DNA of 64,000 nt from Brasenia schreberi (taxonomy: Eukaryota; Streptophyta; Magnoliopsida; Nymphaeales; Cabombaceae), in the NCBI GenBank assembly GCA_036023115.1, contig JAYKKT010000059.1, positions 2,446,501-2,510,500 on the forward strand, written 5' to 3'. Each line of letters opens with the position of its first letter. The first letter of the stretch is position 1. The notes beneath the pieces are model-generated. The model did not search any database, was not told where the DNA came from, and saw only the letters and a program-made list of their open reading frames with translations. Position numbers and translations under genes: made by a program. Below, in pieces: positions 10,261 to 27,640 of the stretch.

Positions 10261-13200
10261 AAGAAATCATTATTATCTTTAGTAAACATGTCTAAATTTG
10301 CTACACTTCGACCTCAAGCCGACTTGACCATGATGCCAAAAAAGTGATGTAGGAAAAGTTTGTCAGTCTCCACTTTAAACGCTGATAGCAATGTATAAAA
10401 ATTTGGTTAACCATATTAGGGTTACATTTGTATATCGAGTTAGATTGTCCCTTACTCGATGATACTGACTGAAGAAGTTTCTGAGTGGAAGGAGAATGAC
10501 ACATTGTGTCACTATTGTATTTTATCGGGACTATCAAATATTTTATTTGATATATAATTTTTCCCCTTCCACAACAGTGAAAGATTTATGTGTTGCCTTA
10601 GATCGAAAATAGAATACTGAAGGCCTCAAAAGTATTTTGTGGTCAAGTTTTGTAAGTATCAATTGGTAGAAGTAAAATTTGTGACTGAACATGATCATGA
10701 GCTTTAGTTTTTATGCCATGGGGCTGAAAGAAACCGAGATAGAGCTTCCCAACAAATTTATAATTATGCTTATTATTATTGAAAAAAATTCTAAGTCTTG
10801 GGAGGGTTTCGACCTAGATCTAAAATATAAGAAGGGTAAGATGACCCTTGATAATCTAATGATAGACATAGAAATAGAGAAAGAACATAGAAGTTAGAAA
10901 CCCATTATCCTTTAGACAGCAACCCTAGGGTTAACTTGACGGTCAAAAAGAAACAATCTAGTGATTTTAAGAGAAAACATACAAAACATAAACCAAATGC
11001 CAAGATTCAAAAGAAACCCAAGAGCAAACCATGCGAGCTTTGTAGTAAGGTTGGATATTGGGTGAGGGATTATTCCTTAAAGAAAGCAAAGAAACTTACG
11101 ATCGCTGAAGCAATTATGGTCAATATGGTGGTAATCACTGCGCCTGCTAGTGATAAGTATCTATCCCTTAAACCTTATCTCCTTTCTATTTATAAATCAC
11201 AATACTGGATTATAGATATTGGGCTAATGTGCATGTTTGTGTTGATCAGTCTCTATTTGTGTTTTACCATATTGTTTATGGGCTAACAATGATCTTAGAG
11301 GATCATTCAATTGTTGATGTTTCCTTCAGAAAAGGTTCTAACTCTTGAGGGAGTTAGACACATTTCAACGATTCATCGGAATATCTTCAGTGATCCTTCT
11401 TTAGTTAGGAAAGGATTAATGTTAGATTACAAATGTAATTAAGTTGTCATTACACGACTTAGTAAAGAGTGTTTTTTAGAAAGAGCTATTTGTGTAACGT
11501 AGAGGATATGTTTAAAATTCATGTACAACCAATTGTTGATTCTTGTATAAATTTTAATGATAATAAAGCATCTACTTTTATTTTATCTTCTCCTTGTATG
11601 TATAATATTGAATCATCTGATATATGAGATGTTAGGTTGGGTCATGTAAACTTTGATTGAATAAAAAAATTATTAATTTAAATCTTATCTCTAAGATTGT
11701 CATATATAGAAAAAACAAATGTGGTACATCTATATAAGCAAAGCAACCTAAGAAACTTTTTCATACGGTTAAAAGAAAATCTAAGATTTTGGATTTGGTA
11801 CATACTTATATTTGTAAATTAAATAAAATTATTATAAGAGATAACAAAAGATATTTTGTCATGTTTATTGATAATTAAAGTAAATACTGTTATATTTATT
11901 TACTTAAAAGTAAAGATGAAGCTTTAGAAAAGCTTCAAATATTTAGCAATGGAGCATAAACTCTAACAGGTAAGGTACTTAAATGATTAAGGTTTGATAA
12001 GGGAGGAGAGTATACCTCAAAACTTTTCCAAGTATATTATCAAAACAATGGTATTGCTCCGTACTCTCCTTGGTCTAATGGGATAATTGAATGAAAGAAA
12101 ATAACCCTATGTGATATGGTTATTGTTTTACTTAAAATTTGAGAGTTACCTACCTACATGTGGGGAGAATCTTTGAATACAACTTGTTATATTTTAAAAA
12201 GAGTTTCTCATTAGTAAAGTTGTCATTTTGAGTTTTGAAAGGGTTGAAAGATTAGTCTCAAATATTTTAAAGTGTGGGGATGTCTTACAAAAGAACCCAT
12301 CCATGAACACAAGACAAAAAAATTGAGACCTAAAATGTGGATACTATATTTTTGGGTTATGTGAAGACAAACTATGCATACAGATTCTTGATCATTAGAT
12401 ATGTTATTTCTAACATAGATATCAACACAATAGTTGAACTCTGTGATACTACATTATTTGAGAATGTGTTTTTCATAAGGATTGGAGTTCTCCAAAGTGT
12501 ATCTTGTAGAGATTTTAACCCTACTATTGATTTCATTTTTGATTATATAGAAAGGATGATAAATGTGGGGTGACCCTAATTGTGTTGTTTCTATATCATA
12601 TGACTTTGAGAAAATAACTAAACAAAGGAGAAGTAAACAACCTAAAATATCAAAAGACTTTGAAAGTGAATTTGTTACTTTCAATGTCGAGGATGATCCT
12701 ATTACCTTTTACCAAACTATAACCTCACCCAATGTTAAGTTTTGGAAGGAAGTTGTTAACCATAAAATGTAGTCAATTCTCTGTAATGGTACTTAAAAAT
12801 TGATGGATTTGCCTCTTGGTTGTTTTATTGTGGGTTGCAAGTAGATTTTTAGGAAGAAATCGAATGCAAATTGAACAATTAATAAGTAAAGGGTAAGGTT
12901 AGTTGCTAAGGGATACACACAAAAGGAAGAAATAAATTATTTTGATACTTATTCTCTAGTTTCCTGGATAATCACCATCTAAGTGCTTATAGTACTAACA
13001 TCCGTATATAACCTTGCAATTTATCAGATGCATGTGAATATTACTTTCCTTCATGATGACCTCCATGAAAAAATTTATATGGATCCGTTAGAGGGATTTG
13101 TGGCTCATGAGAATGAGTTTAAAGTGTGTAAACTTATTAAATAATTATATAGTTTGAAACAAATCCCTATAAACAATGATATGAAAAGTTTGACTATATG

Positions 13201-14760
13201 ATATCATCTTTTGGCTTCATTTCTAATGATTATGATAATTATATCTACTGCAAGTTGGTCAATAATGCTTTATCATTCTTGCTTATATGTAAATGATATA
13301 TTATTATGTGGTTTTGATATGAGAATTGTAAATAAGACTAAGTCATTTTTATGTAATATGTTTGAGATTAAGAGCATGTGTATGACTGATGTTATTTTAG
13401 GACTTAAAATCACAATATCTACTGATGGTATAATAATCTCTCAATCTCACTTAGAGAGATTTGAATAATAAAATTATAGACTTGTTAAAACCTCATATGA
13501 TTCATATAAGGCTTTGTATAATAATGAAAGTGATATTCTTGTATATCAACTATGATATTATCAAATTATCGATAGTTTGACGTATCTAACCAATTGTACA
13601 CGACCAAATATTGCATTTTTTGTGTGTAAGTTGAGTAGATACACCAGTTATCGAAGTAAAACCCATTGAGAAACTCTAGACAAAGTACTTAAATATGTGA
13701 AATGAAATTTTTTTCTTTATACTATATTACCATAAACATCCTTCTGTTCTTAAAGGATTTAGTGATCCTAGTTGGATAACAAAGAACTCTATGAGTAATG
13801 AGGTCATTGGATATGTGTTTCTTATGGGTGGTGGCATTGTCACTTGGAAATCTAAGAAACATACTATTTTGATTGATTCTATCTTTGAGGCAGAACTATG
13901 TGCTTTGGATGATACTGAATTTAAAGCTTCATAACTTAAGGAACTTATGTCGAGTTTACCTATGATAAAAAGTCAGTCGTATAATTTCAGTTTACTATGA
14001 TAGCATGACTATAATTGCTAAGATCAACAATTCTAAATACAATCAAAAGCAACAAATACACATCCAAGTCAGACTAAACTCTGTAAGAGCTCTTGTGTCT
14101 GATGGGGTAATGATTGTAGATTTGTTGGATCCAAAGACAACACAACTTATCATTTAACTAAGGGTCTATCAATAGCCTTAGTTGAGATATCAAGGTTGAG
14201 GATGAGAATAAAACACATGATTTATTCACAAGCAGTAGTAATACAACCTATCCGAGTGGGTTCAATGTGGTAGTAGTAAGATGTTGGATAAATAGGATGA
14301 CACTTTGTATTATGTGATACTTTTAATATCTGTATGTCTGTCCCCTATAAACCTAAAGTATCATGACTGCAAGTTTAGTAAGAGATTATTCTTTAAATGG
14401 GATTGAGTCCTAGGACAAGATGCTAACAGTATATTCTTAGAGATACCCAACTAAGTGATTGATATTATGAGGCCGTAATAGAGGAATTGAGTTGTTCTCT
14501 AAAATCAATCATGATATAGGATATGGATGCATGACCATTAATGCATTACTCCTAAAGATTATGTCAACCTTTTATTATGTAGTTACCAATAGACACCTTT
14601 ACATCCAAGGTTTATGGTCAAGACATATGTTTACTAATTCCTGTGAAGGTAATATTGGATAACTAAGGTAACAATTCAAACAGAAAAGTATCATTATTGA
14701 AAGCATAATATGATGATTGGATTAGGATGACACTTTTATACTTAAGGACTTTGTGGGGAT
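10261..14760 (+). pseudogene. Copia gag-pol interior, heavily decayed
   Basis: Pieces appear in Copia order. Gag is at 10691-10897 (SWEGFDLDLKYKKGKM). A damaged zinc knuckle CELCSKVGYWVRD is at 11032-11070, with Tyr in place of the last Cys. The protease entry is WIIDIG instead of WxxDSG. The integrase end at 12337 reads IFLGYVKTNYAYRFLI. The RT part at 13211-13468 contains YVNDILL where YVDDMLL is usual. The RNase H region at 13750-13920 reads SDPSWITKNS and ELCALDDTE. Stops and frameshifts separate all of these, and the catalytic residues are changed. Gene order shows AP-IN-RT-RH, hence Copia and not Gypsy. Confidence 0.85.
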
Positions 14761-15657
14761 TGTTGGATTAATGTTAATTATAGTTGTGTTTATTAAACCC
14801 ATGTGCATTAATAACATTTAATTCATATTTACATTCTTAAATAATCAATTGATATATGTGAAAGTTCTAGAGTATAAAAAGTAACATGTGAGAGACTTGT
14901 GCATATGATGACCAAGAGGAGACAAAGTTTAGTCTCATATTGAAGAATGTGACAAACCCACATGTCCTTTTATATAGTTGGTAACTCATGAACCTTAGTT
15001 CAAAGAGCTTGGGGAGGACATATATGCGAGCGTGTCGGGTCATGCCGGGCTTAGACTTAGGAATTGTCTTTGGTCTATCTTTTTACACAAAAAACTTTTG
15101 ATCTAATAGTCAAGAGTTTTTCACGGTCATATATAGAGATAGAGCGAGAACAATTACGAATAAAGCGGTGCATCGCTTGGATCGGATCCACAATCTATAA
15201 TCCATGTATACCTTATAAATATATGATTAGGGGTCTCTAATCATACACACCTTTGCGGTAATTGACTCTCTCTTCCCGCCTCCTTTCTATGCTTCTTCTT
15301 GCCTAAGGTGTGACTGCTCCATCCAACTCTCTCTTCCATAGCCAAAGGTGATTGAGGCGTGGTTGAGGTCGACTCGAGGAAGGTATGTGCTCTTCGAGTT
15401 GTGTGTGTGTTTTATCTTAAGAAGATGATACAAGTACCCGTACATACTCATAGGGGGTACTTATTTCTCTAAGTGAAGTCCGTAAGGGTGACTCGTACAA
15501 ATAAGTTCCCATTGTGATTTGCTTTTTCTTTTGTTTTTCGTACAGTTTGTTTATAACTTATTTTGAATCTACGGTTTTTGTTGTCGATTGGAGCATGATT
15601 ATATTTATTGCATATTGGTTTATTATACTTGTATGTCTACTGTTTTTGCTAACAACA
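14761..15657 (+). mobile_element. 3' LTR of decayed Copia element
   Basis: Starts TGTTGGATTAATG and ends CTAACAACA, giving TGTTG...CAACA inverted ends over 897 bp. A purine-rich stretch (AAGGACTTTGTGGGGA) directly precedes it, as expected for a polypurine tract. No 5-bp TSD is convincing (left flank CCTTC, right flank CTATG), which fits age or a later rearrangement. Confidence 0.85.
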
Positions 15658-15689
15658 CTATGTTGAGTTTGGACGATTTTACTTTTATT

Positions 15690-16075
15690 TAGAGCCTTGT
15701 TGTTACAGTCCACCTTCTGACTACCCAACTATGTTCAGGTTCCATCGGTGCATATTGTTGCACTGGGAGAGACTTGGACAAGATGGCTTTAGGCGTGACC
15801 GTGTTCTGTCCATTGATTGGTGGTGCTAGATCACCTGAACGACCCGGCGGTGCAGATCCATTAGGCAGTGCAGGACCTCCAGCCACCAAGCTCGTCCACA
15901 GCCAGCAGCAGAAACATTCTGAGGTTGTGCTAGTAGAATGTTGTATGGTTGATGAATTTGAGAAATCACGATCCCCAGAAATCAGTAAATGAGGAAGATC
16001 AAACATGTCCGGAGACCCCTCGATCCGTCGATAGCTGCAAAGCCTGAAATTGAGCCATCCCGCGAGGATTAAGCT
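15690..16075 (-). pseudogene. Degraded gene fragment, likely 5' part of the 8140-9366 gene
   Basis: On the minus strand, 16075-15690 reads MAQFQALQLSTDRG, then after frameshifts DLPHLLISGD, QPYNILLAQPQNVSAAG and GGPALPNGSAPPGRSGDLAP, ending near PVQQYAPMEPEHS. The same Ser/Pro/Gln-rich style as 8140-9366, the same strand, and a position directly across the Copia element suggest one gene cut in two. At least two frameshifts are needed to read it, so it is not functional. I do not recognise the protein. Confidence 0.4.
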
Positions 16076-16269
16076 ACCTTTTGCTGCTCAAACGGCTGGC
16101 TTCCTTCCCGGCTCACGCCGATTTTCTGAACTTACGTTTTGACTTGAAGGCATGCAGGGTTGGGCCGGGTAGGATGGTACCGGATAGGGCACCAAGTTTT
16201 TTCTCAGGCTTAAATTTTTTCAACTCGAATGATCTCATCTTTAATCTTGATCCAAGTTTAGTGTAAACC

Positions 16270-16405
16270 GCTGGTATCCCGAAGGCAACAAGGACCCCGA
16301 CTAATCAGGCTGGAGCCTGGTCGGCCCAACTATGGGAGGATTTCGAACTTGAGACCTTGCTTAAGGGGAACAAGAGCCGAACCACTCGAACCAACCAAGG
16401 TTTGG
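16270..16405 (-). mobile_element. SINE, second family
   Basis: On the minus strand a B-box-like CAAGTTCGAAATC follows CCTTAAGCAAGGTCT, then GGGCCGACCAGGCTCC and GGGGTCCTTGTTGCCTTC. The same landmarks in the same order occur on the plus strand at 35225-35365, so this is a dispersed repeat with a tRNA-like head. It is a different family from the one at 31232. Confidence 0.6.
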
Positions 16406-17154
16406 TCTTGATCCAATTTACATATAAAGCAGTTGTATCTTTTTGTATATCTTGTTACAGTCTGTTTTGGGGTGTGAACTGATTCAAACTTGATCAAATA
16501 AAGCTTGTCTTGCCAAACTACGACTCTTGCCAGAGCTCGATCCATGAGTTCATGAGATGAACCGAGTGAGTCATGCCAGAGTTCTGGTATGGTTTAGAAT
16601 TTCTTGTGGATATGGATTAATGGATATGACTTTTGCCATGGAAGACCTCTACAAGAACCAAATCCGTTTCAAGCACTGGCATCATAAGATGAGATCTGAA
16701 CCTGCCGTAGCCGCAGTTGATCATAATCGAATCCAGAACTACTAGTCCTGCCCATGGTTTGGATAGATCCAAGTCGCAAAATAGTAATGGAATCGGATCA
16801 ACCTCTGCCAGACTTAAATCGTGCCATAGAAAAGGCAGATTTTCCTAGATTTTCTGCGTACGACGAGGAATTAAAGCTAGTGACAATCTGGAAGAGGCGG
16901 TTCAGTTTTTCGTAAAAGAGCCATATGTGGTTGGGCCAATCAATCCTTCCTGTGGTTCTTCAAATGTTTATCACATTATTAATTAATTTCCGTTATTAAT
17001 TGTCTTTGTCGAATGCTTGCCTGCATTCAAACTACGTACGTCGTGAAAGAAAACAAAGCAGGAAGCGAAGGGGCGGCATTAGCGATCAATCGATTCCTGC
17101 CGATACGATTCCAATAAGTTTTCATGTTGGTGGTTGCCACCATTCATATGCGTG

Positions 17155-17163
17155 CATATAAGA
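17155..17163 (+). promoter_or_regulatory. Candidate TATA box of the CIPK1-type gene
   Basis: GCATATAAG lies about 115 bases before the start codon in otherwise non-coding DNA. It is the only good TATA-like motif close upstream. Placement is inferred from position alone. Confidence 0.3.
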
Positions 17164-17276
17164 GTTGTGCTGCGTGTTGTTCAATTGTTTATTGTTAGTG
17201 TACGTGATTCTGAAGAGAAGCAGGGGAACGGATTTCTCGTGTTTGATATCGTTATCTGAGGGAAAGGGGCAGGGGA

Positions 17277-22149
<4,873 letters not shown>

Positions 22150-22448
22150 CTGAGGGACGGATAACAGCCAGCGCACTGGGCAATGAAAGTCGGCTGGCCA
22201 ACATTTACATTTGTATATTCCCGCTTATTAGATTAGGTAACCGTAAATTATTTACCTATTCTACATGCTTTATGAAGGAAAGTTAACTAGGGAACTGAGA
22301 TAAACAATCTTGCTTTGTTATGGATGTAGATTTCAATTTGGCATTCAAGAGAGTAAAGTTTTTTCATTGTTAATCTTCTCTTCTCTCCTGCAATGTATTT
22401 TGCAATGTATTTTGTTATAATGCTTCCACATTGGCAAAGCAAGATTGT
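22150..22448 (+). other. Likely 3' UTR of the kinase gene up to the LINE
   Basis: Non-coding AT-rich DNA following the TAA stop. It ends in the first TSD copy of the LINE (CATTGGCAAAGCAAGATT, 22429-22446). No clear polyadenylation site can be named, so the transcript may end before the LINE or run into it. Confidence 0.35.
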
Positions 22449-24293
22449 TAGGATGATTACATTATGCTAAGAAAACTAGTGAAACTTTAGAGGCTTATAA
22501 GAAAGCAAAGAAGGAAGTGAAAAAGGCTGTGAGTGAAGCAAAAGCTAAAATTTGGGAGGATTTATATAAAAAACTCGACTCAAAAGAGGTTGAAAGAGAT
22601 ATTTTTAGGATAGTTAGGGCTACATATAAGAAAACTAAAGATCTTAGTTATGTTAGATGCATCAAGGACAAGGAGGAAAAAAATTTAGTGGCAAATGATA
22701 TATAAGAAATAGATGAAAAAACTATTTTTATAAGTTTTTTAATGAAAATAAAGATGTTAGTATTAGCTTAGGAGAGTTAGCCAAATCAGAAAAGTATATA
22801 AACCACAATTTCTACTGACATATTCAAAAGAATTAAGTTAAAAGAGGATTTTAAACATATGAAGGGTGGTAAATCGGTAGGACCGGATAATATTCTTATA
22901 AAAGTTTGGAAAATACTAGGAGAAATAGGAATCACTTAGCTCACAAGACTATTTAATGAAATATGGAAAAACCAAAAGATGCCGGAGGAATGGAGAGCAA
23001 GTACACTTATACTCATATATAAGAACAAGGGAGACATTCAAAATTGTGCGAATTATCAGGGTATCAAGTTAATGAGCCATACTATGAAATTGTAAGAAAG
23101 AATTATCAAACGGAGGTTAAGACAAGTATCAAGTAACAGAGAACCAATTTGGATTCATGTCAGGCAGATCTACTGTTGTAGCGATTCACTTTTTGAGACG
23201 TCTTATGGAACATTTTAGAGAAAAAAGAAAGATCTTCACATGATATTTATTGATCTAGAAAAAGCTTATAATAGGGTACCGAGGGAGGTTTTTTGGAGAA
23301 CTTTGGAAAAAAGATGTATCCCATTGACATACATTACCCTTATAAGAGACATATATGATGGTGCAAAAACATGTGTGAGGACTTATGAAGGAATGACAGA
23401 CTTCTTTGAAGTTAATATTGGGTTACATCAAGGATCAACTTTAAGTCCATACTTATTTATAATGGTGATTGATGAGTTAACGAAACATATTCAAGATGAA
23501 GTACCTTGGTGTATGTTATTTGCATATGACATTGTATTAGTGAAGCAGTGTAAGGAAAAAGTTAATAGAAAATTGGAACTATAGAGAGAAAAATTAGAAA
23601 GCAAAGGCCTCTGACTTAATAGAACAAAGATAGAATATATGGAATGTAAGTTTGATCATTTGGTTATCTTAGAGGACATAGAAATTAAAATTGGCACACA
23701 TTGCATCCCAAAAAAGAAAAGTTTTAAATACCTAGGGTCAATTTTTTAGAGTGATGGAAGAATTGATGGAGATGTTACGTATAGAAGTGAGGAGCATCAG
23801 GTATTCTTAATGATAAGAAGATACCATTAAAGTTAAAAGGTAAATATTATAGAGCAGCAATTAGGCCTGCCATGTTTTATGGTTCTAAGTGTTGGGCAGG
23901 TAATCATCAACATATACAAAAGATGTCTGTAACATAAATGAAGATGTTGAGATGGATGAGTGGTCATACAAGAAAAAACCGTATACATAATGAGGTTATT
24001 AGAAACAAATTAGGAGTGACACCAATAGAGGATAAAATGAGATGATATCATTTAAGATGGTTTGGACATATAGAAAGAAGAACCTATAAGAAGGTATGAA
24101 AAACTAAATTTGGAAAGTATTAAAAGAGGTAGAGGACGACCACAAAAGTATTGGAAAGAAACAATAAAGAATGATTTAGCTTATTGTGAGTTAACTGCTA
24201 ACATGGCACACGATAAGGACCTGTGGAAACAAAGAATCCATGTAGCCGACCCCGTCTAGTATGGGAAAAGGTTTAGTAATTGTTGTTGTTTCC
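22449..24293 (+). mobile_element. RTE-clade LINE, 5'-truncated, with TSD
   Basis: The plus strand matches the 3' half of the LINE at 56879-60149, starting in the linker before the RT. It ends with the 3' landmark GCCGACCCCGTCTAGTATGG and a TTGTTGTTG tail. TSDs are CATTGGCAAAGCAAGATT (22429-22446) and CATTGGCAAGCTAGGATT (24294-24311), imperfect. The RT piece at 23240-23584 retains [10 protein letters not shown] and [12 protein letters not shown], but the catalytic box reads FAYD instead of FADD, and frames are broken. It is a dead insertion right behind the kinase gene. Confidence 0.88.
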
Positions 24294-25084
24294 TCATTGG
24301 CAAGCTAGGATTTTGTAGACCCTACTGCGATGTCATCAATGGTCTCCAAGAACGGAAGCAAATGCAAAATTGATAATATTTTCACCGAGTACGGATTCCC
24401 AAGGACAAGCGTGAGACGTTGCAAAACATGCCTGCGCCATCTCCACCAAATTTAGATCCACCATTGTTTTCACCGAAGAGTTTCATGGGTTAAAGGACTT
24501 GTGGTTAAGGTGAATGAAATGTGCTGCGTTTCTGTGTCAGTAGTATGGTCTATGCTGCTCTTGTTTATGTCACCAGGTGCTCCGTACGGGCTTTTCATCC
24601 TGACTAGTTTGGTGATAATTGCAACTCCCACCTTGTATTTGTTTCTGGATTTTCAACTGTTTTGTGGTCTTGCTCCTCCTTAGATCTTTTGATTAAACGG
24701 TATAAAAATTTTAAATGCATTCCGGCTACGAAATTAATCAGCATTCCGATTTTTTTCGCTGTTAGACATTGTTGAGGCATACCTGACAACGTATTCTTGC
24801 AAGAAATGTGTTTTGGTTCTTTGGGTTCTTCTCATAATATTTACTTGATCATTTCTCATATGTTATAAATACAAATTGATTATTTTATTTGTAAAAAAAA
24901 AGACATCTTGTTGTAAGGATTACAGGTAATTATAAGAGAAAGCTTAAATACTCAACATTGACTTTTAATAATTTTTTTACAGGTAAAAAAGTAGATAAAG
25001 AAGAATAGAAAGCATAAAACTATTTAAATTAAACGATTGAACCTCAAACATGAGGAAGAAAATATATTTAAATAAAAAGTTCTT
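24294..25084. other. Spacer after the LINE
   Basis: Starts with the second TSD copy, so the first bases belong to the original 3' flank of the kinase gene. The 60-codon frame at 24501-24683 is hydrophobic but has no partner exons or recognised motif. I see no gene. Confidence 0.4.
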
Positions 25085-25960
25085 CAAGGAAATGTTTTGA
25101 ATTATGTAGGCACGCATTTTAATATGTGAAATAATATGACTATTCATATTAGAAAAGCGACAAAAGATGTATTTACGAATCTAAGGAAAGTGTAACGATA
25201 TAAAAAGAAGCTCGATGGTGGAGTAAAGTGGTGAAATAAAAAATCAAAGCAAAGAAGTTATGTTATAAATTGCATAATACTAAGAAGATTAGTGAAACTT
25301 GTGAGGGTTATAAGAAAACAAAGAAAAAACGAAAAAAATCGTTGGTGAAACAAAAGTCATAAGAGTACTTATATAAAAAGCTTACTTAAAAGAAGGTGAA
25401 AGAGATATTTTTTTTGAATAACTAAAGCTAAAGATAAAGAAAACTAAGAGTCTTCTTTTTGTTAGATGCATAAAAAATGAGGATGAGAAGATTATAGTGG
25501 CGAATGATGATTTAAAAAATAGATGAAAAAAATATTTCTATAAGTTTTTTAATGAAAATAGTTATGTTAGTATTAGCTTAAGAGAGTTAGCCAAATAAAA
25601 AAAAGTATATAAACTGCCATTGAAATATTTCTATAAGCTTTTTAAAATAATGAAGTAAAAGAAACTCTTAAATATATAAAGATTGGTAAATATGTAGAAC
25701 CAGATAATATTTCTATAAAAGTATGAAAAATCCTAAGAGAGATGGGACTCACTTGGCTTAGAATACCCATATATAATGACAAGAGAGATATTCAAAATTG
25801 TTTGAATTATCGAGGTATAAGTTAATAAATCATACTATGAAATTATGAGAAAGAATTATCGCAGTAGGTTAAGAAGGGTGACGAATACAATAGAGAACAA
25901 ATTCATTTTCATGCTGACAGATCTACCATTAAAGTGATTCACCTATTGTGTAAGTTCAAG
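25085..25960 (+). mobile_element. Old, heavily decayed RTE LINE relic
   Basis: It follows the same order as the LINE linker and RT start: AAGTTATGTTATAAATTGC, AATGAAAATAGTTATGTTAG, GGTAAATATGTAGAACCAG, TTGAATTATCGAGGTATAAG and CAGATCTACCATTAAAGTG. It stops near 25960 before the RT core. Stops occur in all frames, and it is much more diverged than its neighbour at 22449. Confidence 0.8.
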
Positions 25961-26560
25961 CTATGGAAGCCAATCTTACCTTATTGGATGAAAGGTACCA
26001 GAAAGCTCCATTGAACACCAAACCTCATGACTTCTAAATCCTAGAATCTGGCCAAAATCCCTAAAACCTGCTAAAACTTTTGTCCGAAGGCTGGTAACCA
26101 ATTTAGGACTAGTTGTGGATAATAAACCCAAGTGCTTAGCCACTTGACTGCTACAGAAGCTTATAAAACCAAAATTGGGAAAATTCAGTCAAAGGGGTAT
26201 GAAACGCAAAAATAAAGAGCCATTCGACCACTTAGATTTTTTAATTACATAACACCTTCTCGCTCATATTTTGTCAACGAAGTTCAAACTGGACGCATCA
26301 ATATGGCTCAGCACGTTTCGCAAGATACAAACCATTTAAGATGATACCAAAGGCCACATTCAATCACAGACATATGTTAAGTTTCCGCAGCGAGGCCAAA
26401 TGAGCTTCAACAAGTAATATCAAACATTTTATAAAGAACAGATGAAGCTCAATTACAATAAAAGAATCACCAGCCGCTCCTATTAGCACGAAGCATGACC
26501 GAAGAGGAAATGTACCCACGGATATAGAGCCGCCAACTTCATCGATTTGGATGACCATCT
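25961..26560. other. Spacer; may include 3' UTR of the zinc-finger gene
   Basis: No coding signal. Near 26598 the minus strand shows a pyrimidine-rich ...TTTGCAG acceptor-like site, so the minus-strand gene at 26837 could have a 3' UTR intron and a last non-coding exon here. This is inferred only. Confidence 0.3.
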
Positions 26561-26836
26561 CATGTCAGTTAAGCACACTTGATGAATTCGACGAGCCTGC
26601 AAATTGAATACCTCTGAATTTAGCAAAGTAACCTGTGTATCATGTGACACAGAAAGGAAGTTTTTATAAATGTACTTCATAAAATAACTAAAAAATATGC
26701 TATTGAAGAGAATATATTACATCTTATAGATAATTTTTAAACAAATAAAGATATAATCTTATACGAGTTCAAGCATGTAACAAAATGGCAATAGATCCCA
26801 AAAAGCAAACACCACCTTCTTCTGATTTCGGAACAT

Positions 26837-27640
26837 TCAAACCATCTGCCCATCCTCACTCAGACGTGGAAGAATCTTCACAGTAACAACTGGATCCTCA
26901 TTGGGTTTTGTCTTATTTCTTTCTGCATTAAGCTTAATCTGAACGTTTTTATGCTGAGTGAGCAAAGAATTCGTGAAAGCCACCAACCTGTCGTCCTCTT
27001 CACCGTTAACCACCCCTTTTTTTGCTGAATTCGGATTGGGAGCTCCGGTTCGCTGCTTCTCCATCGCCTCTTGCTTAGCAATTTCATCTTCAAGCCTGAA
27101 AGAGTTCTTTATCTCAGCTCTCTGAGAAGCCAAAAGGAGTGCTTCCCTCGCTCTCTTCTTCGCCAAGGCTGAATCCCTAGTCTTCCTGTCGGCGTCCACC
27201 CACGCTGCAGCCGCGGCTCTCGTCATCGAAATGGACGCAATTTGGGCAGCTGCCACAATGATCTTAGCGGTCGGGAGATCGACGACAGTGGTCTTAGCTT
27301 CCTCACCCCTCTGCAAATTCCTCGTGGAAACCGGACCAAGGAACGCGAATCCCTTCACACAGCATAAACAGACATAATTGGCGATGAGTTCAGGAGCAAT
27401 GCAGGCAGCGTGCACCGATGACAGGCAATTGGAGCACTTGACGCTGTTTTCCGGCGGGAAGCCATCGGCATAAACCTCTAGACATATAGGGCAAAAGAAA
27501 CTAGAATGAAGCTTGAGGACGCAACCCGTACACAGACGACGGTAGATCCCACGATGACGGACGTCACAAAGCCACCTCTCGCTGGTGGAGTTGCACGCAC
27601 TACAGTTCTGTCCCTGCGTTCCTTCCTTTACTGCGTTCAT
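26837..27640 (-). CDS. Plant zinc-finger (RING/PHD-like) protein of unknown role
   Basis: 267 residues, one coding exon. Cys/His pairs fill the first third: C13/C16, C25, C37/C40, C50/C53, C69/C72, H77/C80, C91/C93/C94. This is a crossed-brace-like, FYVE/PHD/RING-type metal-binding layout, so protein or chromatin binding is possible. The middle (about 120-215) is Ala/Arg/Lys-rich and predicted helical, and the end is Lys/Asn-rich and polar. I chose the ATG at 27640: the open frame extends upstream to 27718, but a TTCTCTGACAG acceptor-like site at about 27680 suggests that part is 5' UTR following an intron. No signal peptide is seen. I recognise the plant-wide family only loosely and cannot name a function. 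Confidence 0.75.
   Translation of the reverse strand: MNAVKEGTQGQNCSACNSTSERWLCDVRHRGIYRRLCTGCVLKLHSSFFCPICLEVYADGFPPENSVKCSNCLSSVHAACIAPELIANYVCLCCVKGFAFLGPVSTRNLQRGEEAKTTVVDLPTAKIIVAAAQIASISMTRAAAAAWVDADRKTRDSALAKKRAREALLLASQRAEIKNSFRLEDEIAKQEAMEKQRTGAPNPNSAKKGVVNGEEDDRLVAFTNSLLTQHKNVQIKLNAERNKTKPNEDPVVTVKILPRLSEDGQMV

Noticed and set aside
24501..24683. 60-codon hydrophobic plus ORF
   Set aside because: Single short frame with no upstream or downstream exon and no match I recognise; length is within chance.
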